Assembly: GCA_011682595.1 (NCBI GenBank)
Contig: JAACEH010000054.1
Span: 1 to 8,319 of the forward strand
DNA from: Anaerolineaceae bacterium
GTDB taxonomy: Bacteria; Planctomycetota; Phycisphaerae; FEN-1346; JAACEH01
Length of the DNA: 8,319 nt
Direction of reading: 5' to 3'
Shown here piece after piece: positions 1-5,221 of this stretch. The notes beneath the pieces were generated by a model. The model had not been told where the DNA came from. It worked only from the letters and a program-made list of their open reading frames with translations, and did not search any database. The translations under genes and the position numbers were made by a program. How positions within the stretch are numbered: position 1 is the stretch's first letter; every line of letters starts with the position of its first letter.

Positions 1-589
1 GCGATGGAGGGAAGAATTGCAGACGGGCCAAAGGGGCATAAGCGGTGATCTGCTGCCCCTGTCCGCTATTATAGCTGGTCACCACGCCGTAAAGCCAATT
101 TCCTTCGACATGCTTGGCCTTCATGTGAAAAGAGCGATGGCGGACAGACTTCTTGGTCCGCAACTGGTGGAAGAATATCCGCTCGATGTTCTGGGTGCCG
201 ATGTTCTCGGCGCGGTACCATGACCAGGGAATCACGCGGTCGAAGAGCACGAAATTGACCGCCCCGACAAGCAAACCCAGAATCAGCACCGGCCAGAGGA
301 TCGTGGCCATGGAGATGCCCGAGGCCCGGCAGGCGGTGATCTCGTTCTCCGAGGACAGTTTGCCGTAGACAAGGGTGGTCGTCAGCAGGGCGGCGATCGG
401 CATGGCGAAGACCAGCATGGCCGGGACGAAGCAGGCGACCAGTTGCAGCGAATCGATGGGGCCGAGCCCGCGGTCGCGCAGCTCGCTGAGGGCATAAGCG
501 ATGGCCAGGAAACAGGTCAGCGCCGAGGTCGAGAGCACGAAGATCTTCAGCAGGTCCAGGAAGATGTAGCGATGCAGAATGTGGCGCAT
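1..589 (-). CDS. LptF/LptG-family LPS export permease (N-terminal part, cut by window edge)
   Basis: The 196 codons present read without a stop from the ATG at 587-589 to the left edge, so the C-terminus is missing. The family (YjgP/YjgQ) forms the transmembrane half of the LptBFG ABC transporter, which extracts lipopolysaccharide from the inner membrane and feeds the Lpt bridge. Visible are an N-terminal RYI motif (residues 7-9), a first membrane segment at about 12-33, a second at about 50-75 containing FAMPIAALL, then the family signature KLSSENEITACRASGIS (77-93). A third membrane segment (about 96-118) leads into the periplasmic beta-jellyroll region. The start lies 3 nt after the aminotransferase stop and has no well-placed Shine-Dalgarno, which suggests translational coupling. 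Family assignment is firm. LptF cannot be told from LptG on this fragment. It also implies an LPS-bearing outer membrane. Confidence 0.9.
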   Translation of the reverse strand, partial: MRHILHRYIFLDLLKIFVLSTSALTCFLAIAYALSELRDRGLGPIDSLQLVACFVPAMLVFAMPIAALLTTTLVYGKLSSENEITACRASGISMATILWPVLILGLLVGAVNFVLFDRVIPWSWYRAENIGTQNIERIFFHQLRTKKSVRHRSFHMKAKHVEGNWLYGVVTSYNSGQGQQITAYAPLARLQFFPPS

Positions 590-592
590 AAG

Positions 593-1873
593 CTAGGCCA
601 TCTCCTCGCGAACCGCCTTGGCCAGGCGGCGGATTCCCTCGCGGTTCTGCTCGATGGTCGGCACACCAAACGACAGTCGCATGTGGTTCCTGGGTATGGT
701 GAACCCCGGCTCGCGACAATAGCACAAGCTGCCCGGCACGTAGACCACCTCGTGGTCGAGACAGCTTTTGAAGAGCGAGCTTCCCATATCGGTATCGACC
801 GACTCGGGCAGCGTAAGCCAGACGTAAAGCCCCCCGGTCGGCTCGGTCCAACCGATCCCCTCCACCCCGCCCAGTTCCTGCCGCAATGTTTCGAGCATCG
901 CGTCGCGTTTGGCCCGGTAGGCGTCCCTGAGGCGCCGGCGGTGCCTGTCAACCCGGCCGGTGGTCAGCAAGTGATGGATCAGGTGCTGGCAGATGTTGGC
1001 GCTGCCGAAATCGTGGCTGGCTTTCTGGTCGAGCACCGGGCCGAGCAGGGCCTCGGGCAGAAAAGCGAAGCCGGTTTTCATGCCGGGCGAAAGGGATTTT
1101 GAGAAAGTCTGCAACAGCAGGACCGCCTCGTTGGCCGGGTCGAGCGTCTTTAAGGGCGGCACGTCGCCCACCGGATCGTAGATCAGGTCGCGATAGGCCG
1201 CGTCTTCCAGGAGGTAGAACTCCTGCTTCTTGCGCCAAGAGTGAACGACTTCCATGACCTGCTCGCGGCGGCGGGCCGAAATGGTCAGGCCCGTCGGGTT
1301 GTCGCAATAGGAGCAGACGTAAAGCAGCTTGACTTTGTTCAACTGCCCGGCCCGGTCCAGTTCGGCCAGGCGGCGGTCCAGCAGGTCGGCCCGCAGCCCT
1401 TCGGCGTCGATGTCGATGCCGACGATCTGCGCGGCGAAGATCTGAAGCATGCTGGCGAAAACAAAGTAAGCCGGCCGCGGCAAGAGGACAATGTCACCCG
1501 AGTCGATCAGCACCGAGGCGGCCAGAAACAGCATCTGCTGACTGCCCGAGGTGAGCACTACGTTGTCGGGCCTCAGATTGAGGGCCCCGGCGGTGGTGCC
1601 CTGCCGGCGGACGAACCGCTCCAGCAGCAGTTTCCGCAACGGCAGGTGGCCCTGGGTGGTTCCGTACTGCAGTGTGGCCCGGCCGGCCTTGGGGCTGGTG
1701 AAGATTTCCCGGCAGGCCTCGAGGGCCTCCTCGACAGGCAGGGTCTCGTTGTCGACGAAGCCGGCCGCCAGGCTGATCAACTCGGGCCTTTCCAGGGCAA
1801 TAGTCATCAGGTAGTTGATCGGCGGTTCTTCCGTCCGCAAGGCCTGGCCGGAGAGAATCTTGCTCCTGGGCAT
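593..1873 (-). CDS. PLP-dependent class I/II aminotransferase
   Basis: The 426-residue product is a fold-type I PLP enzyme that exchanges an amino group between an amino acid and a 2-oxo acid in the cytoplasm. Motifs appear in the expected order: LQYGTTQGHLPLR (68-80), typical of the aminoadipate/aromatic (LysN, KAT II, MocR-like) branch; SGSQQ (109-113) at the phosphate-binding turn; DNPTG (191-195) with cofactor-contacting Asn192; LLEDAAYRDL (221-230) with Asp224 and Tyr227; QTFSKSLSPG (255-264) with Schiff-base Lys259; and MRLSFG (398-403) with carboxylate-binding Arg399. No N-terminal winged-helix domain is present, so it is not a full MocR regulator. I chose the ATG at 1871-1873 because GGAAGG lies 9 nt upstream. 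The in-frame TTG at 1921 would add a hydrophobic run encoded by a polypyrimidine tract. Substrate cannot be assigned from sequence. It is followed at once by the LptF/G gene, with which it is probably cotranscribed. Confidence 0.93.
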   Translation of the reverse strand: MPRSKILSGQALRTEEPPINYLMTIALERPELISLAAGFVDNETLPVEEALEACREIFTSPKAGRATLQYGTTQGHLPLRKLLLERFVRRQGTTAGALNLRPDNVVLTSGSQQMLFLAASVLIDSGDIVLLPRPAYFVFASMLQIFAAQIVGIDIDAEGLRADLLDRRLAELDRAGQLNKVKLLYVCSYCDNPTGLTISARRREQVMEVVHSWRKKQEFYLLEDAAYRDLIYDPVGDVPPLKTLDPANEAVLLLQTFSKSLSPGMKTGFAFLPEALLGPVLDQKASHDFGSANICQHLIHHLLTTGRVDRHRRRLRDAYRAKRDAMLETLRQELGGVEGIGWTEPTGGLYVWLTLPESVDTDMGSSLFKSCLDHEVVYVPGSLCYCREPGFTIPRNHMRLSFGVPTIEQNREGIRRLAKAVREEMA

Positions 1874-1892
1874 GGTCTGACACCTTCCGGCT

Positions 1893-1942
1893 AAAAGAAT
1901 AAGGAAAAAGAAAAAGAACAAAGAAACCGGCGGAGCCGCCGG
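1893..1942 (-). terminator. Terminator-like hairpin plus T-rich tract in the aminotransferase leader
   Basis: On the minus strand a perfect 7-bp GC-only inverted repeat (CCGGCGG/CCGCCGG, 2-nt centre, 1927-1942) is followed directly by an almost pure pyrimidine, T-dominated stretch (1926 down to about 1893). That is the layout of an intrinsic terminator. No minus-strand gene ends here: it lies in the leader of the aminotransferase, 54 nt before its ATG. It could attenuate that gene or insulate against antisense transcription from the right. The very short loop weakens the call, and no antiterminator was identified. Confidence 0.4.
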
Positions 1943-1960
1943 ACCTCCGCCAAGACAAGT

Positions 1961-1989
1961 ATGCTAACGGCGACCGGTCGAACGGGCAA
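1961..1989 (-). promoter_or_regulatory. Candidate sigma70-type promoter for the aminotransferase-lptF/G unit
   Basis: Read on the minus strand, TTGCCC (1984-1989) and TAGCAT (1961-1966) are separated by 17 nt. Each box matches four of six consensus bases. Transcription would start near 1954, placing the terminator-like hairpin at the extreme 5' end of an approximately 80-nt leader. Weak boxes in GC-rich DNA make this a tentative call. Confidence 0.25.
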
Positions 1990-2023
1990 GCGAAAAGGCC
2001 CGGCCGCCCAGCCGCGGAAAACC

Positions 2024-2052
2024 TTGTCGCTCCCGGCCGGCTTCGCTATTCT
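2024..2052 (+). promoter_or_regulatory. Candidate sigma70-type promoter for comF
   Basis: TTGTCG (2024-2029) and TATTCT (2047-2052) are spaced by 17 nt, each matching four of six consensus bases. Start would be near 2059, giving a leader of about 74 nt before the comF ATG. Support comes from the hpf promoter, which has the same spacing and shares 14 of 18 bases across the -10 box and the sequence just after it (2046-2063 against 3811-3828). Confidence 0.45.
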
Positions 2053-2132
2053 GGTGGGCGGCGCTGGGCCGCAAGCCGTCGGAGATTGCATCGGGATGCG
2101 CAACGGTTGGTTTTTCGCTTTGAGGACGGACC

Positions 2133-2879
2133 ATGTTCACAGGAGCGATCGCCAGAAGCCTGTTCGGTCTGCTGTTGCCGCCCGGTTGCACCTGCTGCGG
2201 CGAGCCGACGGACTATGCCTCCGGCGGCGCCGGGCTGTGCTCCCAATGCCGGGACGAGTTGGCCGCCCTGGCCGGCCAGCCCAGTTGTCCGCGCTGCGGG
2301 CGGACCGTCGGGCCGTATGCCTCCTGCTCGCTCTGCACGAAGAAGTCGTCGCCGTTTCAAGGTGCGGTCCGTATCGGCATCTATGACGGGCCGTTGAGTC
2401 TCATGGTGCAGAAGCTGAAGTACAACGGAGCGCGGCACGGCATTGCCCTGATGGCCGAACTGCTGGCCGCCAAGCTGCACCAGGCCGGCCAGGCCGAGGA
2501 GGCCGACCTGGTCACGGCTGTGCCCCTGCACTGGTGGCGTTACTACCGCCGCGGGTTCAACCAGTCGTCGCTGTTGGCCCGGGCCTTGGGACGGCGGGGC
2601 CTGGAGGCCCCTCAGCGGCGAGTCCTGGTCCGGACGCGCGACACGCCCCCGCAGGTGGGGCTGAGCATGACCGCCCGCAGGGAGAACGTCCGCGGCGCGT
2701 TTCGCGTTCGCCGCCCGGGGCAGGTCAAAGGGCAGCGGATTCTCCTGGTCGACGACGTCATGACCACGGGAGCAACGGCCGGCGAATGTGCCCGCGTGCT
2801 GCGCCGAGCCGGGGCCCGCAGCGTCACGGTGGCCGTGGTGGCCGTCGCCGGGCCCAGCCCAAAGCCTGTGGCATCGTAG
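2133..2879 (+). CDS. comF: ComF/GntX-family phosphoribosyltransferase-fold protein
   Basis: The 248-residue protein has the two-part ComF layout. The N-terminal zinc-ribbon-like region carries cysteines at 19, 21, 22, 36, 39, 52, 55, 65 and 68, arranged largely as CxxC pairs. A type I phosphoribosyltransferase domain follows, with the family motifs LKYNG (95-99), AVPLHWWRYYRRGFNQS (129-145) and the PRPP-binding loop ILLVDDVMTTGAT (203-215). ComF is needed for the cytoplasmic step of natural DNA uptake in Bacillus and Haemophilus; homologues are widespread in species with no known competence, and their substrate is unsettled. The ATG at 2133 is preceded by GAGG with 7-nt spacing. Length is normal. 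No competence pilus genes are nearby, so a role in transformation here is unproven. It heads a plus-strand run and the DUF502 gene follows after 79 nt. Confidence 0.92.
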   Translation: MFTGAIARSLFGLLLPPGCTCCGEPTDYASGGAGLCSQCRDELAALAGQPSCPRCGRTVGPYASCSLCTKKSSPFQGAVRIGIYDGPLSLMVQKLKYNGARHGIALMAELLAAKLHQAGQAEEADLVTAVPLHWWRYYRRGFNQSSLLARALGRRGLEAPQRRVLVRTRDTPPQVGLSMTARRENVRGAFRVRRPGQVKGQRILLVDDVMTTGATAGECARVLRRAGARSVTVAVVAVAGPSPKPVAS

Positions 2880-2891
2880 CGAATCTTCGGC

Positions 2892-2897
2892 TAGAAT
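2892..2897 (+). promoter_or_regulatory. Isolated -10-like box upstream of the DUF502 gene
   Basis: TAGAAT (2892-2897) matches five of six bases of the -10 consensus, and the same hexamer occurs before the DUF2344 gene. I see no convincing -35 box at 16-19 nt upstream, so the DUF502 gene may instead be read from the comF promoter. Confidence 0.25.
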
Positions 2898-2916
2898 CTG
2901 TGATGGTTTGTCACCG

Positions 2917-2953
2917 ATGCTACTCTGCGAAGTAGCGACTCGCCAGGTAGCAT
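2917..2953 (+). repeat. Two mutually exclusive hairpins before the DUF502 start
   Basis: The left arm around GCTACT (2919-2924) can pair with AGTAGC (2931-2936) across a 6-nt loop. Alternatively ATGCTAC (2917-2923) can pair with GTAGCAT (2947-2953). The two pairings share bases and cannot coexist. The distal one ends 5 nt before the ATG at 2959, so it could limit ribosome access. No T-tract follows, so it is not an intrinsic terminator. Confidence 0.3.
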
Positions 2954-2958
2954 GAGTT

Positions 2959-3792
2959 ATGGGGAGGACCAGTTCCTTGACCGAACAACCAACGCCGACG
3001 ACGCCGGACACGGAATCCAAGAGCCCCGCGCCACAGGACAAGCGGCACAAGCTCAGCCCGCGGCGGGCCTTCCTGACGGGGCTGGCCGCCCTGCTGCCCA
3101 CGGCCCTGACGGCGGTCATCCTGGTCTGGGTGATTCGCTTCGTGCACAAGTACATTGCCGGGCCGATCAACAACCTGATAATCTCGATCATCGACTTGGT
3201 GATGGATCTGGACCGCGCAGCCGCCGCCAAGACCTTTTATGGGGCCAACCGCCTGCACGTCAATCTCTCATTCGCCGGTTATATTGTGGCCTTCGCCGCC
3301 ATATTCTTTGTCGGTTTCGCCCTGCTGACCATTTTTGGCCGCAAACTCTACCGCGGCGCGGACCGGATGCTGTCGCGGATGCCGGTGCTGAAGATGATCT
3401 ATCCCCACCTGAAGCAACTGACCGAGTTCATCTTCGCCGACACGAAGACCTCCTCGTTCAAGCAGGTGGTGATGATCGAATACCCGCGTCACGGGCTGTG
3501 GAGCATGGGCTTTCTGACGGGGCCCGCCATGCGCTCGCTGCGGGCGGCCAAGGTGGACAACCTGGTCTCGGTCTTCATTCCCAGCAGCCCGACGCCGTTC
3601 ACCGGCTACGTAGTGGCGGTCCGCCGCGATGAGATTGTGGAACTGCCCATCACGGTGGATCAGGCCCTGCGGTTTTCAATTTCCGGCGGCGTGCTGCTCC
3701 CCCCGGGCCAGGGCAACGGCACCGGCGGCCTGTCTCGCCCGGCGACCGACCAGCCGCAAGCCCCTCCGGAAGCCGAGTCGACAGGGCATTGA
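2959..3792 (+). CDS. DUF502 family membrane protein
   Basis: The 277-residue protein has a polar N-terminal tail (1-35) and two membrane segments (about 38-61 and 105-127). A conserved soluble part carries the DUF502 hallmarks: MPVLKMIYPHLKQLTE (141-156), VVMIEYPRHGLWSMGFLTG (170-188), VFIPSSPTPFTGYVV (205-219), VELPITVDQALRFSISGGV (227-245). The C-terminal 30 residues are low-complexity Pro/Gly/Gln. The family is an inner-membrane protein of unknown molecular role, related to plant COV proteins. Start choice is open: ATG 2959 has only a weak upstream AGG, whereas an in-frame TTG at 2977 sits 9 nt after GGGGAGG (2961-2967) and would give a protein six residues shorter. The stop codon overlaps the -35 box of the hpf promoter. 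Confidence 0.9.
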   Translation: MGRTSSLTEQPTPTTPDTESKSPAPQDKRHKLSPRRAFLTGLAALLPTALTAVILVWVIRFVHKYIAGPINNLIISIIDLVMDLDRAAAAKTFYGANRLHVNLSFAGYIVAFAAIFFVGFALLTIFGRKLYRGADRMLSRMPVLKMIYPHLKQLTEFIFADTKTSSFKQVVMIEYPRHGLWSMGFLTGPAMRSLRAAKVDNLVSVFIPSSPTPFTGYVVAVRRDEIVELPITVDQALRFSISGGVLLPPGQGNGTGGLSRPATDQPQAPPEAESTGH

Positions 3793-3817
3793 CAGACCCG
3801 GCGACGGCGACTATACT
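3789..3817 (+). promoter_or_regulatory. Strong sigma70-type promoter for the hpf-ptsN-ptsH-ptsI cluster
   Basis: A perfect -35 box TTGACA (3789-3794) and a five-of-six -10 box TATACT (3812-3817) are separated by exactly 17 nt. Transcription would begin near 3824, leaving a leader of about 114 nt before hpf. The -35 box overlaps the TGA of the DUF502 gene. This is the best promoter in the window and implies strong housekeeping-sigma expression of the cluster. Confidence 0.75.
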
Positions 3818-3858
3818 CGTGGGCTGTGGGGCACCCGCCAGAAGCAGTCGAAGAGCAA

Positions 3859-3903
3859 GGCCGGTGAACCTTTTGGGTGACCGGCCCGGCTGGTAATCGC
3901 CGG
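3859..3903 (+). other. Structured 5' leader of hpf
   Basis: Inside the predicted hpf leader, GGCCGGT (3859-3865) pairs with ACCGGCC (3880-3886) around a 14-nt apical region ending in a TTTT loop. A second stem joins CCGGC (3886-3890) to GCCGG (3899-3903). I could not match this to a known riboswitch or protein-binding leader. No T-tract follows, so a terminator is unlikely. The Shine-Dalgarno region (about 3924-3931) lies 3' of both stems and appears free. Confidence 0.35.
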
Positions 3904-3937
3904 AACTAATGCAACCTCAGCAGGTTAGGAAGACGAG

Positions 3938-4264
3938 ATGCAGATTGTTGTAACCGGGCGGCATATGTCCGTCACCGATGCGATGAAGTCCTACGCAGAG
4001 GAGAAAGCGGAGCGATTGAGCCGCTTTTTCAACCGAATTCAGGAAATCCGGGTAGTTCTGGATTTTGAAGGGGGCAAACCGACCATCGAGGTCATTGCCG
4101 ACGTCGAGCACGCGGACGACTTCGTCGCTCACGAGACCCACCAGGATATGTACGCCGCGATCGATGCCGTGACCGACAAGATGGAACGCCAGCTCCGCAA
4201 ACACAAGGAGCGGATCAACCAGCGTCACAAGGGCAGGACCGCCGAAAGCGAACCGGGCCAGTAA
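3938..4264 (+). CDS. hpf: Short-form ribosome hibernation promoting factor (HPF/YfiA/RaiA family)
   Basis: The 108-residue protein is a single S30AE domain. These factors bind the 30S decoding centre of idle ribosomes in stationary phase or starvation, blocking mRNA and tRNA sites, and short forms in E. coli stabilise 100S dimers together with RMF. Visible features are the N-terminal strand MQIVVTGRHMSVTDAMKSYA (1-20), the basic first helix EEKAERLSRFF (21-31), the strands RVVLDFEGGKPTIEVIADVE (38-57), and the helix DMYAAIDAVTDKMERQLRKHK (70-90) with the invariant-type DMYAAID motif. No C-terminal dimerisation domain of the long HPF is present. AGGA lies about 9 nt before the ATG. It is the first gene behind a strong promoter, upstream of ptsN, which is the same pairing seen in the proteobacterial rpoN-hpf-ptsN locus. 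Confidence 0.93.
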   Translation: MQIVVTGRHMSVTDAMKSYAEEKAERLSRFFNRIQEIRVVLDFEGGKPTIEVIADVEHADDFVAHETHQDMYAAIDAVTDKMERQLRKHKERINQRHKGRTAESEPGQ

Positions 4265-4333
4265 CGGCTCGGCGCCGGGTAACCGATCGTGTTTCCGGTG
4301 TGATTGAAGTCGCTGGGGACTTTTTCTCGCGGG

Positions 4334-4351
4334 CTTGGCCTTCGGGCCGGG
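4334..4351 (+). other. UUCG-tetraloop hairpin upstream of ptsN
   Basis: CTTGGCC (4334-4340) and GGCCGGG (4345-4351) form a 7-bp stem with two G-U pairs, closed by the unusually stable C(UUCG)G tetraloop. It ends 10 nt before the ptsN Shine-Dalgarno GGAG (4361-4364). There is no T-tract. Likely roles are an mRNA stability element or processing boundary between hpf and ptsN. Confidence 0.4.
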
Positions 4352-4370
4352 TGCCGCCATGGAGAGCGGG

Positions 4371-4844
4371 ATGAAGTTTCAGGAGTTCGTTTGCCGTGAT
4401 GCATTGATTGCCGACCTTCAGGGCGCCGGGGCCCGAGAGGTCCTGGAAAAGATGGTTGACGCACTGGTGGCGGCCGGCAAGCTGGCCAAGAGCAAGAAGA
4501 AAAGCGTGCTCGACTCCCTGGTGGCCCGCGAAAGGAAGGCCACCACCGGCTTCGGTAACGGGGTGGCCATACCGCACGTCAAGCACGCGGCGGTCAAGGA
4601 ACTCATCGGCACAGTGGCTCGCAGCAGCCAGGGCGTGGACTTTTCGGCGTTGGACGGCGAAGTGGTCTACACGTTCTTCCTGCTGATCAGTCCGCCGGAC
4701 AAGCCGGCCGAACACCTGAAGGCGATGGAAAATATCTTCCGCAACGCCCAGAAGGAACATTGGCGCCGCTTCTTGCGGCAGGCCGATTCGGCCGAGTCGA
4801 TTTGGGAACTGTTGATCGAGGCGGACGAGGAAGCCATCGTATAG
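4371..4844 (+). CDS. ptsN: PTS IIA component, nitrogen-regulatory (PtsN/EIIANtr) type
   Basis: The 157-residue protein is a stand-alone PTS EIIA type-2 domain (fructose/mannitol family). It accepts phosphate from HPr and in PtsN proteins acts mainly by binding regulatory targets rather than passing phosphate to a sugar. The active-site motif TTGFGNGVAIPHVK (58-71) places the phosphorylated histidine at His69. DFSALDGEVVYTFFLLISPP (90-109) and EHLKAMENIFR (114-124) are the other family blocks. No IIB, IIC or HPr domain is fused, and no permease gene lies nearby, which supports a regulatory role. I chose ATG 4371 because GGAG (4361-4364) sits 6 nt upstream and the protein then begins MKFQEF, as usual for PtsN. 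ATG 4359 and TTG 4335 are in-frame alternatives. HPr follows after 59 nt. Confidence 0.9.
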   Translation: MKFQEFVCRDALIADLQGAGAREVLEKMVDALVAAGKLAKSKKKSVLDSLVARERKATTGFGNGVAIPHVKHAAVKELIGTVARSSQGVDFSALDGEVVYTFFLLISPPDKPAEHLKAMENIFRNAQKEHWRRFLRQADSAESIWELLIEADEEAIV

Positions 4845-4903
4845 CCGCCTCCTGAGAAAGGGTACCGTGCGGAACTTCTGCAAACGGTCACCGGAGTCAA
4901 GCA

Positions 4904-5170
4904 ATGCTGAAGCGAGAGGTCACCATTCTAAACCGCCAGGGCATGCACGCCCGCCCGGCGATGCAGATTGTTGAGACCTCGAGCCGTTTCAACAGCCGTA
5001 TCCGAGTCTGCAAAGGGGACAGTCGAGTCGATGCCAAGAGCATCATGGAAGTGATGACGCTCGAAGCGATTCAGGGAACCGTACTTACGTTCGAGGCCGA
5101 CGGAGACGATGCTTCCGAGGCCCTCGATGCTCTGGCCAAACTGGTCACCGACAAGTTTTACGAAGATTAG
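4904..5170 (+). CDS. ptsH: HPr, phosphocarrier protein of the PTS
   Basis: The 88-residue protein carries phosphate from Enzyme I to EIIA domains. The active-site motif NRQGMHARPAM (10-20) has the phosphorylated histidine at the canonical position 15, with Arg18 beside it. The second regulatory site is also intact: AKSIMEVMTLEA (44-55) places Ser46 exactly where HPr kinase/phosphorylase acts in Firmicutes and several Gram-negative phyla. Both length and numbering match classical HPr. GGAG (4893-4896) is 7 nt before the ATG. It lies between ptsN and ptsI, 51 nt ahead of the latter. Whether it is better named Npr depends on the partner EIIA, so the family is certain but the subtype is not. Confidence 0.95.
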   Translation: MLKREVTILNRQGMHARPAMQIVETSSRFNSRIRVCKGDSRVDAKSIMEVMTLEAIQGTVLTFEADGDDASEALDALAKLVTDKFYED

Positions 5171-5179
5171 TGGTGCGAA

Positions 5180-5216
5180 GGTCCTCAGGCGGCCTCGTGC
5201 CGCCGGTCCGGGGACC
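5180..5216 (+). other. Hairpin overlapping the ptsI ribosome-binding site
   Basis: In the 51-nt ptsH-ptsI spacer, GGCGGC (5188-5193) pairs with GCCGCC (5199-5204) around loop CTCGT. An outer stem can form between GGTCC (5180-5184) and GGACC (5212-5216). The outer right arm is part of GGGGACC, the likely Shine-Dalgarno for the ATG at 5222. A second GGTCC (5205-5209) also complements it but too closely to fold alone. The structure could lower Enzyme I synthesis relative to HPr. Confidence 0.4.
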
Positions 5217-5221
5217 GTTGG

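Noticed and set aside
69..851. A 260-codon minus-strand open frame across the aminotransferase-lptF/G junction
   Set aside because: It is out of frame with both real genes on the same strand; the correct frame below 589 gives clear LptF/G motifs.
443..1102. Plus-strand open frames opposite lptF/G and the aminotransferase (also 1241-1894)
   Set aside because: Antisense to strongly supported genes, with no domain signature or ribosome site.
1874..1921. N-terminal extension of the aminotransferase from TTG 1921
   Set aside because: It translates the polypyrimidine tract into a Phe/Leu run resembling a signal segment; the ATG at 1873 has a good Shine-Dalgarno and family proteins start there.
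2046..3230. A 394-codon minus-strand open frame opposite comF and DUF502
   Set aside because: Low-complexity Arg/Gly/Ala translation with no motif; the plus-strand genes explain the region.
4265..4370. Possible separate promoter for ptsN
   Set aside because: No -35/-10 pair or sigma54-type GG/GC boxes at acceptable spacing; only the tetraloop hairpin stands out.
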